Assembly: GCF_004362855.1 (NCBI RefSeq)
Contig: NZ_SNXW01000002.1
Span: forward strand, 476,655 to 540,654
Source of the DNA: Aquabacterium commune
Lineage (GTDB): Bacteria; Pseudomonadota; Gammaproteobacteria; Burkholderiales; Burkholderiaceae_C
DNA length: 64,000 nucleotides
Direction: 5' to 3'
Both the position numbers and the translations under genes were made by a program. Under the pieces are notes generated by a model. The model saw only the letters and a program-made list of their open reading frames with translations. It was not told where the DNA came from and did no database searches. This document shows positions 17,966 to 26,489 of the stretch, piece after piece (position 1 is the first letter of the stretch; every line of letters starts with the position of its first letter).

Positions 17966-19147
17966 ATGATCGCACCCATGATCGCTCCCGTTCCCGCCCT
18001 GTACCGCCGTGCCATCCTGGCCGCTTGCGCCGGCCTGACGCTGACCCTGGCCGCGCCGCTCACGCAGGCCGCCGACGCCATCCGCATCACCTCCATCCAG
18101 GAGCTGTCGGGCACGGGCGCCACCGCCGGCACCAACTTCAAGAACGGCATGGCCCTGGCCATCAAGGAAATCAATGCCTCCGGCGGCGTCCTCGGCCAGA
18201 AGATCGACGTCACCTTCGCCGACACGCAGAGCAACCCCGGTGTCGCCAAGGGCCTGGCCCAGAAGGCCGTGGACGATGACGTGTTCGCCGTGTTCGGCCC
18301 GGGCTTTTCCGGCTCCATCCTGGTGAGCATGTCGGAGACCCGCCGCGCCAAGATCCCCAACTTCACCGGTGGCGAAGCCGCATCCGTGACGCTGCAAGGC
18401 AACCCCTACGTCTTCCGCACCAGCTTCGGCCAGCAGACCTCCATGCCCAAGGCCGCACGCTACATGGTGCAGAACCTCAAGGCCAAGACGGTGGCCGTCA
18501 TCTACGTCAACAACGACTTCGGCAAGGGCGGTCGCGACATGATCACCAAGTCGCTGGAGATCATGGGCGCCAAGGTGGTGGCCGACATCTCCACCGACCC
18601 GGGCAAGCTGGACTTCTCCGCCCCCGTGCTGCAAGCCAAGCAGAGCAACGCCGACGTCATCTTCGTCTATACCAACGAAGAAGAAGCCGCCCGCTGCCTG
18701 CGCGAACTCAAGAAGCAGGGCGTGACCAAGCCCATCTTCGGCGAGACCGTGCTGACCGGCCAGAAGGTGATCGAGCTGGCCGGTGACGCCGCCAACGGCG
18801 CCCAGGCCCACATCGGCCTGTCTGTCGATGCGCCCGTGCCCACGATGCGCGCCTTCCGCGCCCGCTTCGAGAAGGCCTTCGGCTACATCCCCGACCACAA
18901 CGGCATCAAGGGCTACACCAGCGTCTATGTGATGAAGGCGGGCATCGAGAAGGTCGGCAAGGTGGACCGCGCTGCCTTCGCCAAGGCCATGCAAGGCCTG
19001 AGCGTCAGCGCCGCCAAGCACCCCGGCGTGCTGATGGACGTGTCCTACAACGACAAGGGCGATCTGGACCGCGAGAGCTTCATCGTCGAAGTGCGCAACG
19101 GCAAGCAGGAAGTCAAGGAAGTGCTGCCCGCCCTGTCCAAGAAGTGA
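17966..19147 (+). CDS. Branched-chain-type ABC transporter periplasmic binding protein
   Basis: 393 aa, LivK-like (Peripla_BP_6). A signal peptide with Ala-rich core ends near LTQAADA and the mature start is IRITSIQELSGTGATAGTNFKNGM. TAGGAGA lies just before ATG 17966; a second in-frame ATG at 17978 is possible. First gene of livKHMGF-type order. Liv-family importers inside aromatic-catabolism regions of Burkholderiales often carry aromatic acids, and the setting between quinate/protocatechuate genes suggests such a substrate rather than leucine. That is inference from context. Confidence 0.88.
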   Translation: MIAPMIAPVPALYRRAILAACAGLTLTLAAPLTQAADAIRITSIQELSGTGATAGTNFKNGMALAIKEINASGGVLGQKIDVTFADTQSNPGVAKGLAQKAVDDDVFAVFGPGFSGSILVSMSETRRAKIPNFTGGEAASVTLQGNPYVFRTSFGQQTSMPKAARYMVQNLKAKTVAVIYVNNDFGKGGRDMITKSLEIMGAKVVADISTDPGKLDFSAPVLQAKQSNADVIFVYTNEEEAARCLRELKKQGVTKPIFGETVLTGQKVIELAGDAANGAQAHIGLSVDAPVPTMRAFRARFEKAFGYIPDHNGIKGYTSVYVMKAGIEKVGKVDRAAFAKAMQGLSVSAAKHPGVLMDVSYNDKGDLDRESFIVEVRNGKQEVKEVLPALSKK

Positions 19148-19288
19148 CGTCGGCCTGAGCAGCCAGGGCGCCTGCCGTGAGGCGGTGCCCAGCCCACGCC
19201 CTCGCTCACGCTCACGCACGATCCCGCTGCGGCGCCCGCCCCTGGGCTGCAGCGCCCTCCCCCCCTCCCTCCTCCACCTGGAGCCGAG

Positions 19289-20164
19289 ATGAACGACTTC
19301 ATCCAATTGCTGCTGTCAGGCCTGGCCTCGGGCAGCATTTACGCCCTGGCCGCCCTGGGCTTCACCTTGTTGTGGCAAGCCAGCGGCACCATCAATTTCG
19401 CGCAAGGCGAGTTCGTCATGCTGCCGGCCTTCATGATGCTGGCCTTCAGCAGCCTGGGGCTGCCCCTGTTGCTGAGCTTTGCCTTCACCTGCTTCGTGGC
19501 GGTGATCGTGCTGGGCTGGGCCTTCAAACGTGGCCTCGCCGACCCGCTGCTCAAATTCGGGATGATGCCCATCGTGGTGGCCACGCTGGGCCTGTCCATC
19601 GCGATGAAGAACGGCATCCGCGCCGGCGTCAGCGCCGAAGCCTTCCCCTTCCCCAGCCTGTTCGGCGACACCGTGCTGCACCTCGGCTCAGCCGCCATCA
19701 CCGTGGGTGACCTGGGCACGCTGGCCGCCGCCCTGCTGCTGGTGCTGGCCACACAGGCCTTCCTGAACAAGACGGTGACCGGCCGCGCCATGCAAGCCGT
19801 GGCGCAGAACACCGACAGCGCCACCGTGCTGGGCATCAACGTGCCGCGCATGATTTTCTACACCTTCGCCATCAATGCGCTGCTGGCCTGTGCCGCCGCG
19901 CTGCTGGTGACGCCGGCCTACCTCGCCAAGTTCGACATGGGCGAAGGCCTGAGCACCAAGGCCTTCTTCGCGGCCATCATCGGCGGCTTCAACAACTCGC
20001 GCGGTGCCCTGCTGGGTGGCGTCATCGTCGGCGTGAGCGAGAACCTGGCCGCCCACTACGTGTCGGCCGCCTACAAGGACGCCGTCGCCCTGGTCATCTT
20101 CATGTTCGTCATTCTCGTCAAGCCGCAAGGTCTGCTTGGCAAGAAGGTCGAGCGCAAGGTCTGA
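19289..20164 (+). CDS. Branched-chain-type ABC transporter permease, LivH
   Basis: 291 aa, hydrophobic with about eight membrane helices. The LivH start GLASGSIYALAALGFTLLWQASGTINFAQGEF is typical. ABC interaction (EAA-like) region near TVLGINVPRMIFYTFAINALLA. The 141-bp gap after the binding-protein gene is C-rich and shows no clear hairpin. Works with the LivM-like permease in the inner membrane. Confidence 0.92.
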   Translation: MNDFIQLLLSGLASGSIYALAALGFTLLWQASGTINFAQGEFVMLPAFMMLAFSSLGLPLLLSFAFTCFVAVIVLGWAFKRGLADPLLKFGMMPIVVATLGLSIAMKNGIRAGVSAEAFPFPSLFGDTVLHLGSAAITVGDLGTLAAALLLVLATQAFLNKTVTGRAMQAVAQNTDSATVLGINVPRMIFYTFAINALLACAAALLVTPAYLAKFDMGEGLSTKAFFAAIIGGFNNSRGALLGGVIVGVSENLAAHYVSAAYKDAVALVIFMFVILVKPQGLLGKKVERKV

Positions 20165-20174
20165 GGAGCACCCC

Positions 20175-21161
20175 ATGATCAACCGCAACGTCATCGCAGG
20201 CGCGATCGGGCTGGCCGTCCTGCTGGCCGTGCCGCCCTTCCTCAAAAGCTACGGCATCTACCTGTTCAGCTACTGGCTGGTCTATGTGATCGCCAACATG
20301 GGCCTGAACCTGACGGTGGGCTATGCCGGTCAGAAGTCCCTGGGGCACGCCGCCTTCTTCGGCATCGGCGCCTACACGGTGGCCATCCTGATGAAGGCCG
20401 GCATCAGCTTCTGGATCGGCCTGCCCCTGGCCATGGCCGGCTGCTTCGCCATCGGCCTGGTGCTGGGCTTCCCGGCCCTGCGCGTGCAGACCATCTACCT
20501 GGCCTTCGCCACGCTGGGCTTCAACACCGCGGTGTGGCTGGTGATGCGCAACGAGGAAGGCCTCACGGGTGGCACCTACGGCATCAACGGCATCGGCCGC
20601 CCGGAGTTCTTCGGCCTGTCGCTGGAAGGCTCGCTGGCTTTCTACTACCTGATCCTGGGCGCCACCATCCTGCTGGGTGCGCTGATGTGGGGCCTGCTGC
20701 GCTCGCCCTGGGGCAAGGCCTTCACGGCCCTGCGCGACAACCCCATCCGCGCTGAAAGCTTAGGCATCAATGTGCAGGCCTACACGCTGCTGGCCTTTGC
20801 CATCGGGGCGATGTATGCCGGCATTGCGGGTGCGCTGTTCGCCTCGCTGGTGGACTTCATCGAGCCCGGCCCCTTCGCCATCGGCACGTCTTTCATGATG
20901 TACCTGATGCTGGTGGTCGGTGGCCCGGGCTACTTCCTGGGCCCGCTGCTGGGCTCGGCCGTCGGCGTGCTGCTGCCCGAGTGGCTGCGCTTCGCCCAGG
21001 CCTGGTACCTGTTCATCTTCGGTGTGGCCGTGGTCCTGCTGATGCTGTGGCTGCCCGATGGCCTGCTCAGCCTGCCTGACCGCCTCAAGGCCCGCCGCCA
21101 AGCCCGCGAGGCGTCTGCCGCCCGCGCCGCCGCTGCTGCCCGTGTTGGAGGTGCGCAATGA
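20175..21161 (+). CDS. Branched-chain-type ABC transporter permease, LivM
   Basis: 328 aa, about nine to ten membrane helices. Carries the LivM hallmarks YVIANMGLNLTVGYAGQKSLGHAAFFGIGAY and ALRDNPIRAESLGINV. ATG 20175 follows a GAGGA site 10 bp after the LivH-like stop; an upstream in-frame GTG-type extension is ignored. The last four bases (ATGA) are shared with the next gene, indicating translational coupling. Confidence 0.92.
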   Translation: MINRNVIAGAIGLAVLLAVPPFLKSYGIYLFSYWLVYVIANMGLNLTVGYAGQKSLGHAAFFGIGAYTVAILMKAGISFWIGLPLAMAGCFAIGLVLGFPALRVQTIYLAFATLGFNTAVWLVMRNEEGLTGGTYGINGIGRPEFFGLSLEGSLAFYYLILGATILLGALMWGLLRSPWGKAFTALRDNPIRAESLGINVQAYTLLAFAIGAMYAGIAGALFASLVDFIEPGPFAIGTSFMMYLMLVVGGPGYFLGPLLGSAVGVLLPEWLRFAQAWYLFIFGVAVVLLMLWLPDGLLSLPDRLKARRQAREASAARAAAAARVGGAQ

Positions 21162-21901
21162 GTCCCGTTCTGAAAGTCAGCAAGCTCAAGAAGGCCTACG
21201 GCGCCATCCAGGCCGTGGGTGGGGTGTCCTTCGATGTCCGCCCCGGCGAGATCTTCGGCGTCATCGGGCCCAACGGCTCGGGCAAGACGACGATGTTCAA
21301 CTCGGTGCTGGGCCAGATCACCCCCGACGAGGGCCAGATCGAGCTCCATGGCCAGAGCATCGCGGGCGTCTCGCCCCAAAAGCTCAACCAGATGGGCGTG
21401 GGCCGCACCTTCCAGACCCTGCAGGTCTTCGGCAAGATGACGGTGCGCGACAACCTGCTGGTGGCCGCGCAAGAGCACCACGGCAGCATGTTCAGCCGCA
21501 TGTTCGCCCCCGGCGATTCGGGCAATGGCGCCAAGGCCGATGCCCTGATCAACCAGTTCCGCATCGCCCACGTGGCCGACAAGAAAGCCGGTGACCTGAG
21601 CTATGGCCAGCAAAAGCTGGTGGACATCGCCATGGCCTTCATGAGCGACCCGGCCCTGGTGCTGCTCGACGAGCCCTGCGCTGGCGTGAACCCCAGCCTG
21701 GTGGGCGGCCTGAGCAGCCTGCTCAAGGAGCTGAACCAGACCCGCAAGAGCTCCTTCGTCGTGATCGAGCACAACATGGACTTCGTGATGGACCTGTGCC
21801 ACCGCATCATGGTGATGGTCGAAGGCAAGGTGATGGCCATTGGCACGCCGGCCGAGATCCGCGCCAACAAAGAGGTGCTGGACGCCTACCTCGGGAGCTG
21901 A
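21158..21901 (+). CDS. Branched-chain-type ABC transporter ATPase, LivG
   Basis: 247 aa. Walker A GPNGSGKTT, signature LSYGQQKLVDIAMAF, Walker B LVLLDEPCAGVNP and switch His in VVIEHNMDFVMDL. The order and C-terminal MAIGTPAEIRANKEVLDAYLGS are typical LivG. Energises import together with the LivF-like ATPase. Confidence 0.93.
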   Translation: MSPVLKVSKLKKAYGAIQAVGGVSFDVRPGEIFGVIGPNGSGKTTMFNSVLGQITPDEGQIELHGQSIAGVSPQKLNQMGVGRTFQTLQVFGKMTVRDNLLVAAQEHHGSMFSRMFAPGDSGNGAKADALINQFRIAHVADKKAGDLSYGQQKLVDIAMAFMSDPALVLLDEPCAGVNPSLVGGLSSLLKELNQTRKSSFVVIEHNMDFVMDLCHRIMVMVEGKVMAIGTPAEIRANKEVLDAYLGS

Positions 21902-21903
21902 AC

Positions 21904-22671
21904 ATGAGCGCACCTGCCAACGACACCTGCATCGAGTTCGACAATGTGCTGGCCGGCTACGGCGAGTTCATGATCCTCAACAACCTGAGCTTCAAGGCCA
22001 AGCGCGGCAAGATCACGCTGCTGCTGGGCCCCAACGGCGCGGGCAAATCCACCGTGCTCAAGGCCATCTTCGGCCTGACCAAGATGCGCTCGGGCGCCAT
22101 CAAGCTCGATGGCGAGAACATCACCGGCGCCAGCGCCAAGGACCTGCTCGTCAAGCACGGCATCGCCTTCGTGCCGCAAGGCCGCAACCTGTTCGGCCAG
22201 CTCTCGGTCTATGAGAACCTGGAACTCGGTGGCATCACCTTGGGCATGAAGACCACGCACGAACGCATCCCCGAGGTGCTGGAGTTCTTCCCCCGCGTCA
22301 AGGAGCGCATGCACTCGCTGGCCTCGTCCCTGTCGGGTGGCGAGCAAAAGCAGCTGGAAGTGGGCCGTGCGCTGCTGCTGCGCCCCAAGGTCCTCCTGAT
22401 CGACGAGCCCTCCATCGGCCTTTCGCCCATGGTCGTGGCCGATGTGTTCAAGCTGCTGCGCAAGCTGGCCGACCAGGGCACCACGGTGCTGATGGTCGAG
22501 CAAAACGTCAAGAGCGCCCTGAAGATGGCCGACGAAGCCATCGCGCTGGAATCGGGTCGCCTGGTGCTGCACAAGCGCGCCGACGAGCTGCTGGCCGACC
22601 CCAACCTCGAACGCATCTTCCTCGGTGGCGCACACGCTGCGCCCGCCCCGTCGGCGGCCTCCACCGTTTGA
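21904..22671 (+). CDS. Branched-chain-type ABC transporter ATPase, LivF
   Basis: 255 aa. Walker A GPNGAGKST, signature LSGGEQKQLEVGRALL, Walker B VLLIDEPSIGLSP and MVEQNVKSALKMADEAIALESGRLV typical of LivF. Starts 2 bp after the preceding stop. Ala/Pro-rich C-terminal tail. Last gene before a strong terminator. Confidence 0.93.
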   Translation: MSAPANDTCIEFDNVLAGYGEFMILNNLSFKAKRGKITLLLGPNGAGKSTVLKAIFGLTKMRSGAIKLDGENITGASAKDLLVKHGIAFVPQGRNLFGQLSVYENLELGGITLGMKTTHERIPEVLEFFPRVKERMHSLASSLSGGEQKQLEVGRALLLRPKVLLIDEPSIGLSPMVVADVFKLLRKLADQGTTVLMVEQNVKSALKMADEAIALESGRLVLHKRADELLADPNLERIFLGGAHAAPAPSAASTV

Positions 22672-22721
22672 TCAACCGTTGAGCCAGAGGCAGGGGCCGC
22701 TGCGGCGGTGACTGCGCCCTT

Positions 22722-22755
22722 GGGGCGTGTCCTTCACCGGGCACGCCCCTTTTTT
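22722..22755 (+). terminator. Rho-independent terminator of the Liv operon
   Basis: Eight-base-pair stem GGGGCGTG (22722-22729) / CACGCCCC (22742-22749) followed by T6. Confidence 0.9.
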
Positions 22756-23030
22756 GTGCCCGCGTGATCGACTGATTGACCATCACCGCGCAGCCGCGCA
22801 CAGCTCAGCGCCGCCCCCAGAGGGTGGCCAGGGGAGGCCGCTGCGGGCCCGCATGCGCGGTGTCCTGCCCTGCACCTGCCTGGTCGGTGTTCAAGGGGTG
22901 ATGGTCATCGGACTCGGTGGTGCCCCGCGCCCAAGGCCTGCGGCGGCCTCCCCTGGCCACCCTCGACCGCACCAGCACCAGCACCAGCACCAGCACCAGC
23001 ACCAGCACCAGCACCAGCACCAGCCACAGT
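22756..23030. other. Intergenic region with hexanucleotide repeat
   Basis: No gene seen between the two convergent terminators. It contains nine perfect tandem copies of ACCAGC at 22971-23024, a simple-sequence tract prone to slippage, in an otherwise unremarkable GC-rich spacer. Confidence 0.8.
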
Positions 23031-23035
23031 CAAAG

Positions 23036-23057
23036 AAAAAGGGCCCGAAGGCCCTTT
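23036..23057 (-). terminator. Terminator of the MFS transporter gene
   Basis: Stem AAAGGGCC (23038-23045), loop CGAA, stem GGCCCTTT (23050-23057). On the minus strand it is followed by a T tract (A5 at 23036-23040), 27 bp after the MFS stop. Confidence 0.85.
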
Positions 23058-23083
23058 GAAAAAACGAACGTGAAGGCGTCAGA

Positions 23084-24418
23084 TCAGGCCGCTTCCACCT
23101 GACGCGGCGCCATGAAGTACAGCCACGTCAGCGCGACAAAGTAAGCCGCCGGGATCATCGTGAACAGCACCGTGTAGTTGTTGTTCGTCACCGTCAGCAC
23201 ATAACCCACCAACTGGGTCATGAACATGCCGCCGATGGCGCCGATCATGCCGCCGAAGCCGAACACCGAACTCACCACATGCTTGGGCGTGTAGTCCATC
23301 ACCATCGACCAGATGTTGGCCGTCCAGGCCTGGTGCGCGCCAATCGCGATCGAGATCGCCGCCACCGCCATCCACAGGCTGCTGGCACCGGCGGCGAACA
23401 CCACCGAGGTGATGCACAGCGCACAGATCAGCATCGAGGTCAGGCGCGCCTGCACCGGCTGCATGCCGCGGCCGATCATCCACGACGACAGGATGCCGCC
23501 GCCCACGCTGCCCACGTCGGCCGTCAGGTAAATGATGATCAGCGGGATGCCCATCTTCGAGACGCTGATGCCCAGGTTGTACTGCTGGTTCAGGAAAGGC
23601 GGCAGCCAGTACAGGTAGAACCAGAACACGGGGGCCGTCATCGCGAAGGCCAGCGCAAAAGCCCAGGTGCCACGCATGCGGATGATGCGCGAGTAAGGCA
23701 CCTTCTCGGCTTCAGGCTCCACACCCTGCTGCACGTGCTGCAGTTCGCGGGCGCTGACGCTGGGGTGGTCTTCCGGGTTGGCGTAGTTTTTCAGCCAGAA
23801 GAACAGCCACACCGCGCCCAGGGAGCCGATGAAGTAGAAGGCCACTTGCCAGCCCCAGACCTGCAGGATGAAGGGCAGCATCACCGGCGTGAGCATGGCG
23901 CCCACGTTCGTGCCGGCGTTGAAGATGCCCGTCGCCATGGCGCGCTCGCCGGCAGGGAACCACAGGCGCGTGGTCTTCACACATGCGGGGTAGTTCGCGG
24001 CCTCGGCCAGGCCCAGGAAGAAGCGGCAGACCATGAAGCCCACCGCCGACACGGCCAGACCGTGCGCACCGGCCGCGATGCTCCACAGCAGCACGGCCAG
24101 CGCGAAGGCCCGCTTCACACCGACCATGTCGATGAAACGGCCTTGTGCGGCGAAGCCGATGGCATAGCCCACCTGGAACCAGAAGTTGATGTCGGCGTAG
24201 TCCTTCGGCGTCCAGTTCATCGCCTTGGCCAGCACCGGCTGCATCACGCCAAGCGCGGCGCGGTCGATGTAGTTCAGCGTGGTGGCGAAAAACACCAGCG
24301 ACAGCATCACCCAGCGGGTTTTGCCAATGGCCATGGCAGAGCGCAGCTTCTGCCCTGTGCTGGTGGGTTCGGCAGGGATGCCGGGCTCGTGGGTCATGGG
24401 GTTCGGTGTGACGGCCAT
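23084..24418 (-). CDS. MFS transporter, anion:cation symporter (ACS) type, candidate quinate/shikimate uptake
   Basis: 444 aa, 12 membrane segments. FFATTLNYIDRAALGVMQP and RFFLGLAEAANYPACVKTTRLWFP are typical of the ACS family (glucarate, galactonate, hexuronate and similar organic anions). It is divergent from a shikimate-dehydrogenase-like gene, which suggests that the substrate is quinate or shikimate, both polyhydroxylated acids. The substrate is inferred, not shown. Has its own terminator. Confidence 0.85.
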   Translation of the reverse strand: MAVTPNPMTHEPGIPAEPTSTGQKLRSAMAIGKTRWVMLSLVFFATTLNYIDRAALGVMQPVLAKAMNWTPKDYADINFWFQVGYAIGFAAQGRFIDMVGVKRAFALAVLLWSIAAGAHGLAVSAVGFMVCRFFLGLAEAANYPACVKTTRLWFPAGERAMATGIFNAGTNVGAMLTPVMLPFILQVWGWQVAFYFIGSLGAVWLFFWLKNYANPEDHPSVSARELQHVQQGVEPEAEKVPYSRIIRMRGTWAFALAFAMTAPVFWFYLYWLPPFLNQQYNLGISVSKMGIPLIIIYLTADVGSVGGGILSSWMIGRGMQPVQARLTSMLICALCITSVVFAAGASSLWMAVAAISIAIGAHQAWTANIWSMVMDYTPKHVVSSVFGFGGMIGAIGGMFMTQLVGYVLTVTNNNYTVLFTMIPAAYFVALTWLYFMAPRQVEAA

Positions 24419-24547
24419 GTTTGAAAAATCTCCATCATTGGCTGATCAACAGCCTTGCGTGCAGGGCACCGCCGCCATGGGGTGCCCCTGTCAATGGACG
24501 CGACGATAGGCGTGTGATGCGGCCGCTTCAAGACGAAATCGATCAGA

Positions 24548-24564
24548 TGCGCGATCTGCGCGCA
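24548..24564. promoter_or_regulatory. Candidate operator between MFS and shikimate dehydrogenase genes
   Basis: Dyad TGCGCG-ATCTG-CGCGCA in the 236-bp divergent region. It is placed about 130 bp upstream of the MFS start and 90 bp upstream of the dehydrogenase start. The binding protein is unknown. Confidence 0.35.
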
Positions 24565-24654
24565 GGCTGCACGATCAGCGATCCAATCTTGGGTTTCCCC
24601 TCGGTTCAAGCAAAAGCCGCACGCGGGCATCGTGTGAGCCATGGAGACACCACG

Positions 24655-25488
24655 ATGATCAACGGCAACACCACCCTCATCGCCCACATCGGCTACCCGA
24701 CATCGACGTTCAAGTCGCCGATGATTTACAACCCTTGGTTCGACAAGCACGGCATCGACGCCGTGGTCGTGCCCATGGGCGTCAAGCCCGAGCATTACGC
24801 CGAGTTCCTCAAGGCCCTGTTCAAGACGACCAACGTGCGCGGCGCCCTCATCACCATGCCGCACAAGGTCGTGACCCTGGACCTTGTGGACGAGCTCACC
24901 CCGACCGCCCAGGTGGCCGGCGCCGCCAACGCCGTGCTGTGCCGCGCGGACGGCACCCTGCTGGGCGACCAGTTCGATGGCGCAGGCTTCGTGCGCGGCG
25001 TGCTGCGCAAAGGCCAGGCGCTCCAGGGCAAGCGCGTGCTGGTGTCGGGCAACGGCGGCGTGGGCTGCGCGATCGCGGCGTCGCTGGCCGATGCGGGCGT
25101 GGCCGAGATGGCCTTGTTCGACAGCAATCCGGCCTCGTCGGCATCGCTGGCGCAGCGCCTGCAGCAGCACCACCCGGCCTTGAAGGTCAGCACCGGCTCG
25201 AACGACCCGGCCGGCTTCGACCTCATCGTCAACGCCACGCCACTGGGCATGAAGGACGGCGACCCGCTGCCCTTCGACGTCAGCCGCATCGCCCCGACCA
25301 CCTTCGTGGGCGAGGTGGTGATGAAGCACGAGATCACGCCGCTGCTGGCCGCCGCGCAAGCGAAGGGTTGCCCCATCCAGGTCGGCACCGACATGCTGTT
25401 CGAGATGATCCCGGCCTACCTGGAGTTTTTCGGCTTCGGCACGACCACGCCAGAAGAGCTGCGCGCCGTGGCGCGGATCAGCTACTGA
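24655..25488 (+). CDS. Atypical shikimate/quinate dehydrogenase (AroE-like)
   Basis: 277 aa. The AroE fold is recognisable by GYPTSTFKSPMIYN, MPHK with the catalytic Lys71, GAANAV, Asp108 in QFDGAGF and the nucleotide-binding GNGGVGCAIAASL. It departs from biosynthetic AroE: the S-x-S-P shikimate motif reads F-K-S-P and the usual G-x-N-T-D reads G-D-Q-F-D. This fits the catabolic AroE-like group. Likely reaction: oxidation of shikimate (or quinate) to the 3-dehydro acid for the aroQ operon. ATG 24655 was chosen over longer open frame. It abuts the convergent IclR stop with no gap. Confidence 0.85.
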   Translation: MINGNTTLIAHIGYPTSTFKSPMIYNPWFDKHGIDAVVVPMGVKPEHYAEFLKALFKTTNVRGALITMPHKVVTLDLVDELTPTAQVAGAANAVLCRADGTLLGDQFDGAGFVRGVLRKGQALQGKRVLVSGNGGVGCAIAASLADAGVAEMALFDSNPASSASLAQRLQQHHPALKVSTGSNDPAGFDLIVNATPLGMKDGDPLPFDVSRIAPTTFVGEVVMKHEITPLLAAAQAKGCPIQVGTDMLFEMIPAYLEFFGFGTTTPEELRAVARISY

Positions 25489-26322
25489 TCAGCGCGCCAT
25501 CGTCTCGCCGATGCGCTTGGCCACGGCCTGCAGCATCGGCAGGCACTGCTCGCGCAGCTCGGTGGCCGTGCGCCGCTGCGGCTGCGTGCTCACATTGAGC
25601 GCCGCCACCACGCGGCCCTGGCGGTCGGTCACGGGCACGGCCAGCGACATCAGGCCCAGTTCCAGCTCCTCGCTCACCAACGCGAAGCCCTTGCGCCGCA
25701 CATCGCCCAGCACGCTCAAGAGGCGGTCCGGGTCGGTGACCGTCTTGGGCGTCTTGGCCGTCAGGTGCATGGCCATCACGCGGCGCTCGCGCTCGTCTTC
25801 GGGCAAGCCGGCCAGCAACACGCGCCCCATGGACGAGCAATGCGCCGGCAAGCGCGAACCCACGCCCAGGTTGATGGACATGATCTTGTGGGCCGGCACG
25901 CGCAACACATAGACGATCTCGTCGCCGTCCAGCACCGCGGCCGAGCTCGACTCGTGCAGCGTCTGCGTGAGGTCTTCCATCAGCGGCTGGGCCACGTGCC
26001 ACCACGGCTGCGAGGCCAGGTAGGCAAAGCCCAGCTCCAGCACCTTGGGCGTGAGGCGGAAATCGCGCCCCTCCTGCGCGACATAGCCCAGACCTTGCAG
26101 CGTCAGCAGGATGCGGCGCGCGCCGGCACGTGTCAGGCCCGTGCGCTCGGCGGCCTCGCTCAGGGTCTGGGTGGGCGCGTTGGCGCCGAAACTGCGCAGC
26201 ACCTCCAGGCCCCGCGCGAACGACTGGACGTGGCTGTCGCTGGGACGCTGGGCATCGCTGGCGGGTGCTTCAGGCGCTTCAAGCCGGGCAGCGGGCAGCG
26301 GGGTGCGGGAACGGGTGGCCAT
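25489..26322 (-). CDS. pcaR: IclR family regulator, PcaR-like
   Basis: 277 aa. A 30-residue Pro/Ala-rich tail precedes the IclR winged helix (SFARGLEVLRSFGANAPTQTLSEAAERTGLTRAGARRILLTL) and effector domain (SSSAAVLDGDEIVYVLRVPAHKIMSINLGVGSRLPAHCSSMG). It belongs to the PcaR/PcaU/PobR group. Divergent from pcaIJFD with two palindromic boxes between the genes, the arrangement of PcaR, which answers to 3-oxoadipate in pseudomonads. Its stop abuts the convergent dehydrogenase gene. Confidence 0.88.
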   Translation of the reverse strand: MATRSRTPLPAARLEAPEAPASDAQRPSDSHVQSFARGLEVLRSFGANAPTQTLSEAAERTGLTRAGARRILLTLQGLGYVAQEGRDFRLTPKVLELGFAYLASQPWWHVAQPLMEDLTQTLHESSSAAVLDGDEIVYVLRVPAHKIMSINLGVGSRLPAHCSSMGRVLLAGLPEDERERRVMAMHLTAKTPKTVTDPDRLLSVLGDVRRKGFALVSEELELGLMSLAVPVTDRQGRVVAALNVSTQPQRRTATELREQCLPMLQAVAKRIGETMAR

Positions 26323-26410
26323 GGGGTCTCTCCTGAACGCACTTTGTGCAGGGCGCAGCAAGGGCAAGCCGCCTTGACAGCGCTGTGACAGGGCGCTACG
26401 CTGTGCGCAT

Positions 26411-26444
26411 GTTCGGTATGCGAATTCTTGTTCGCTATTAGAAC
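26411..26444. promoter_or_regulatory. Double PcaR-type operator
   Basis: Two 15-bp boxes, GTTCGGTATGCGAAT (26411-26425) and GTTCGCTATTAGAAC (26430-26444), are spaced four bases apart. The second is a GTTCG-N5-GAAC palindrome and the first shares the left half. The layout (repeated GTTCG half-sites between an IclR gene and pcaI) matches known PcaR sites. The AT-rich stretch inside probably also holds the pcaI promoter. Confidence 0.75.
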
Positions 26445-26489
26445 ACAAGATTCGGCGCTGGCAAGGCGCCCCCCACGCGGAGACACCCC

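Noticed and set aside
22971..23024. Tandem repeats as a CRISPR array
   Set aside because: Six-base perfect simple repeat without spacers, and no cas genes.
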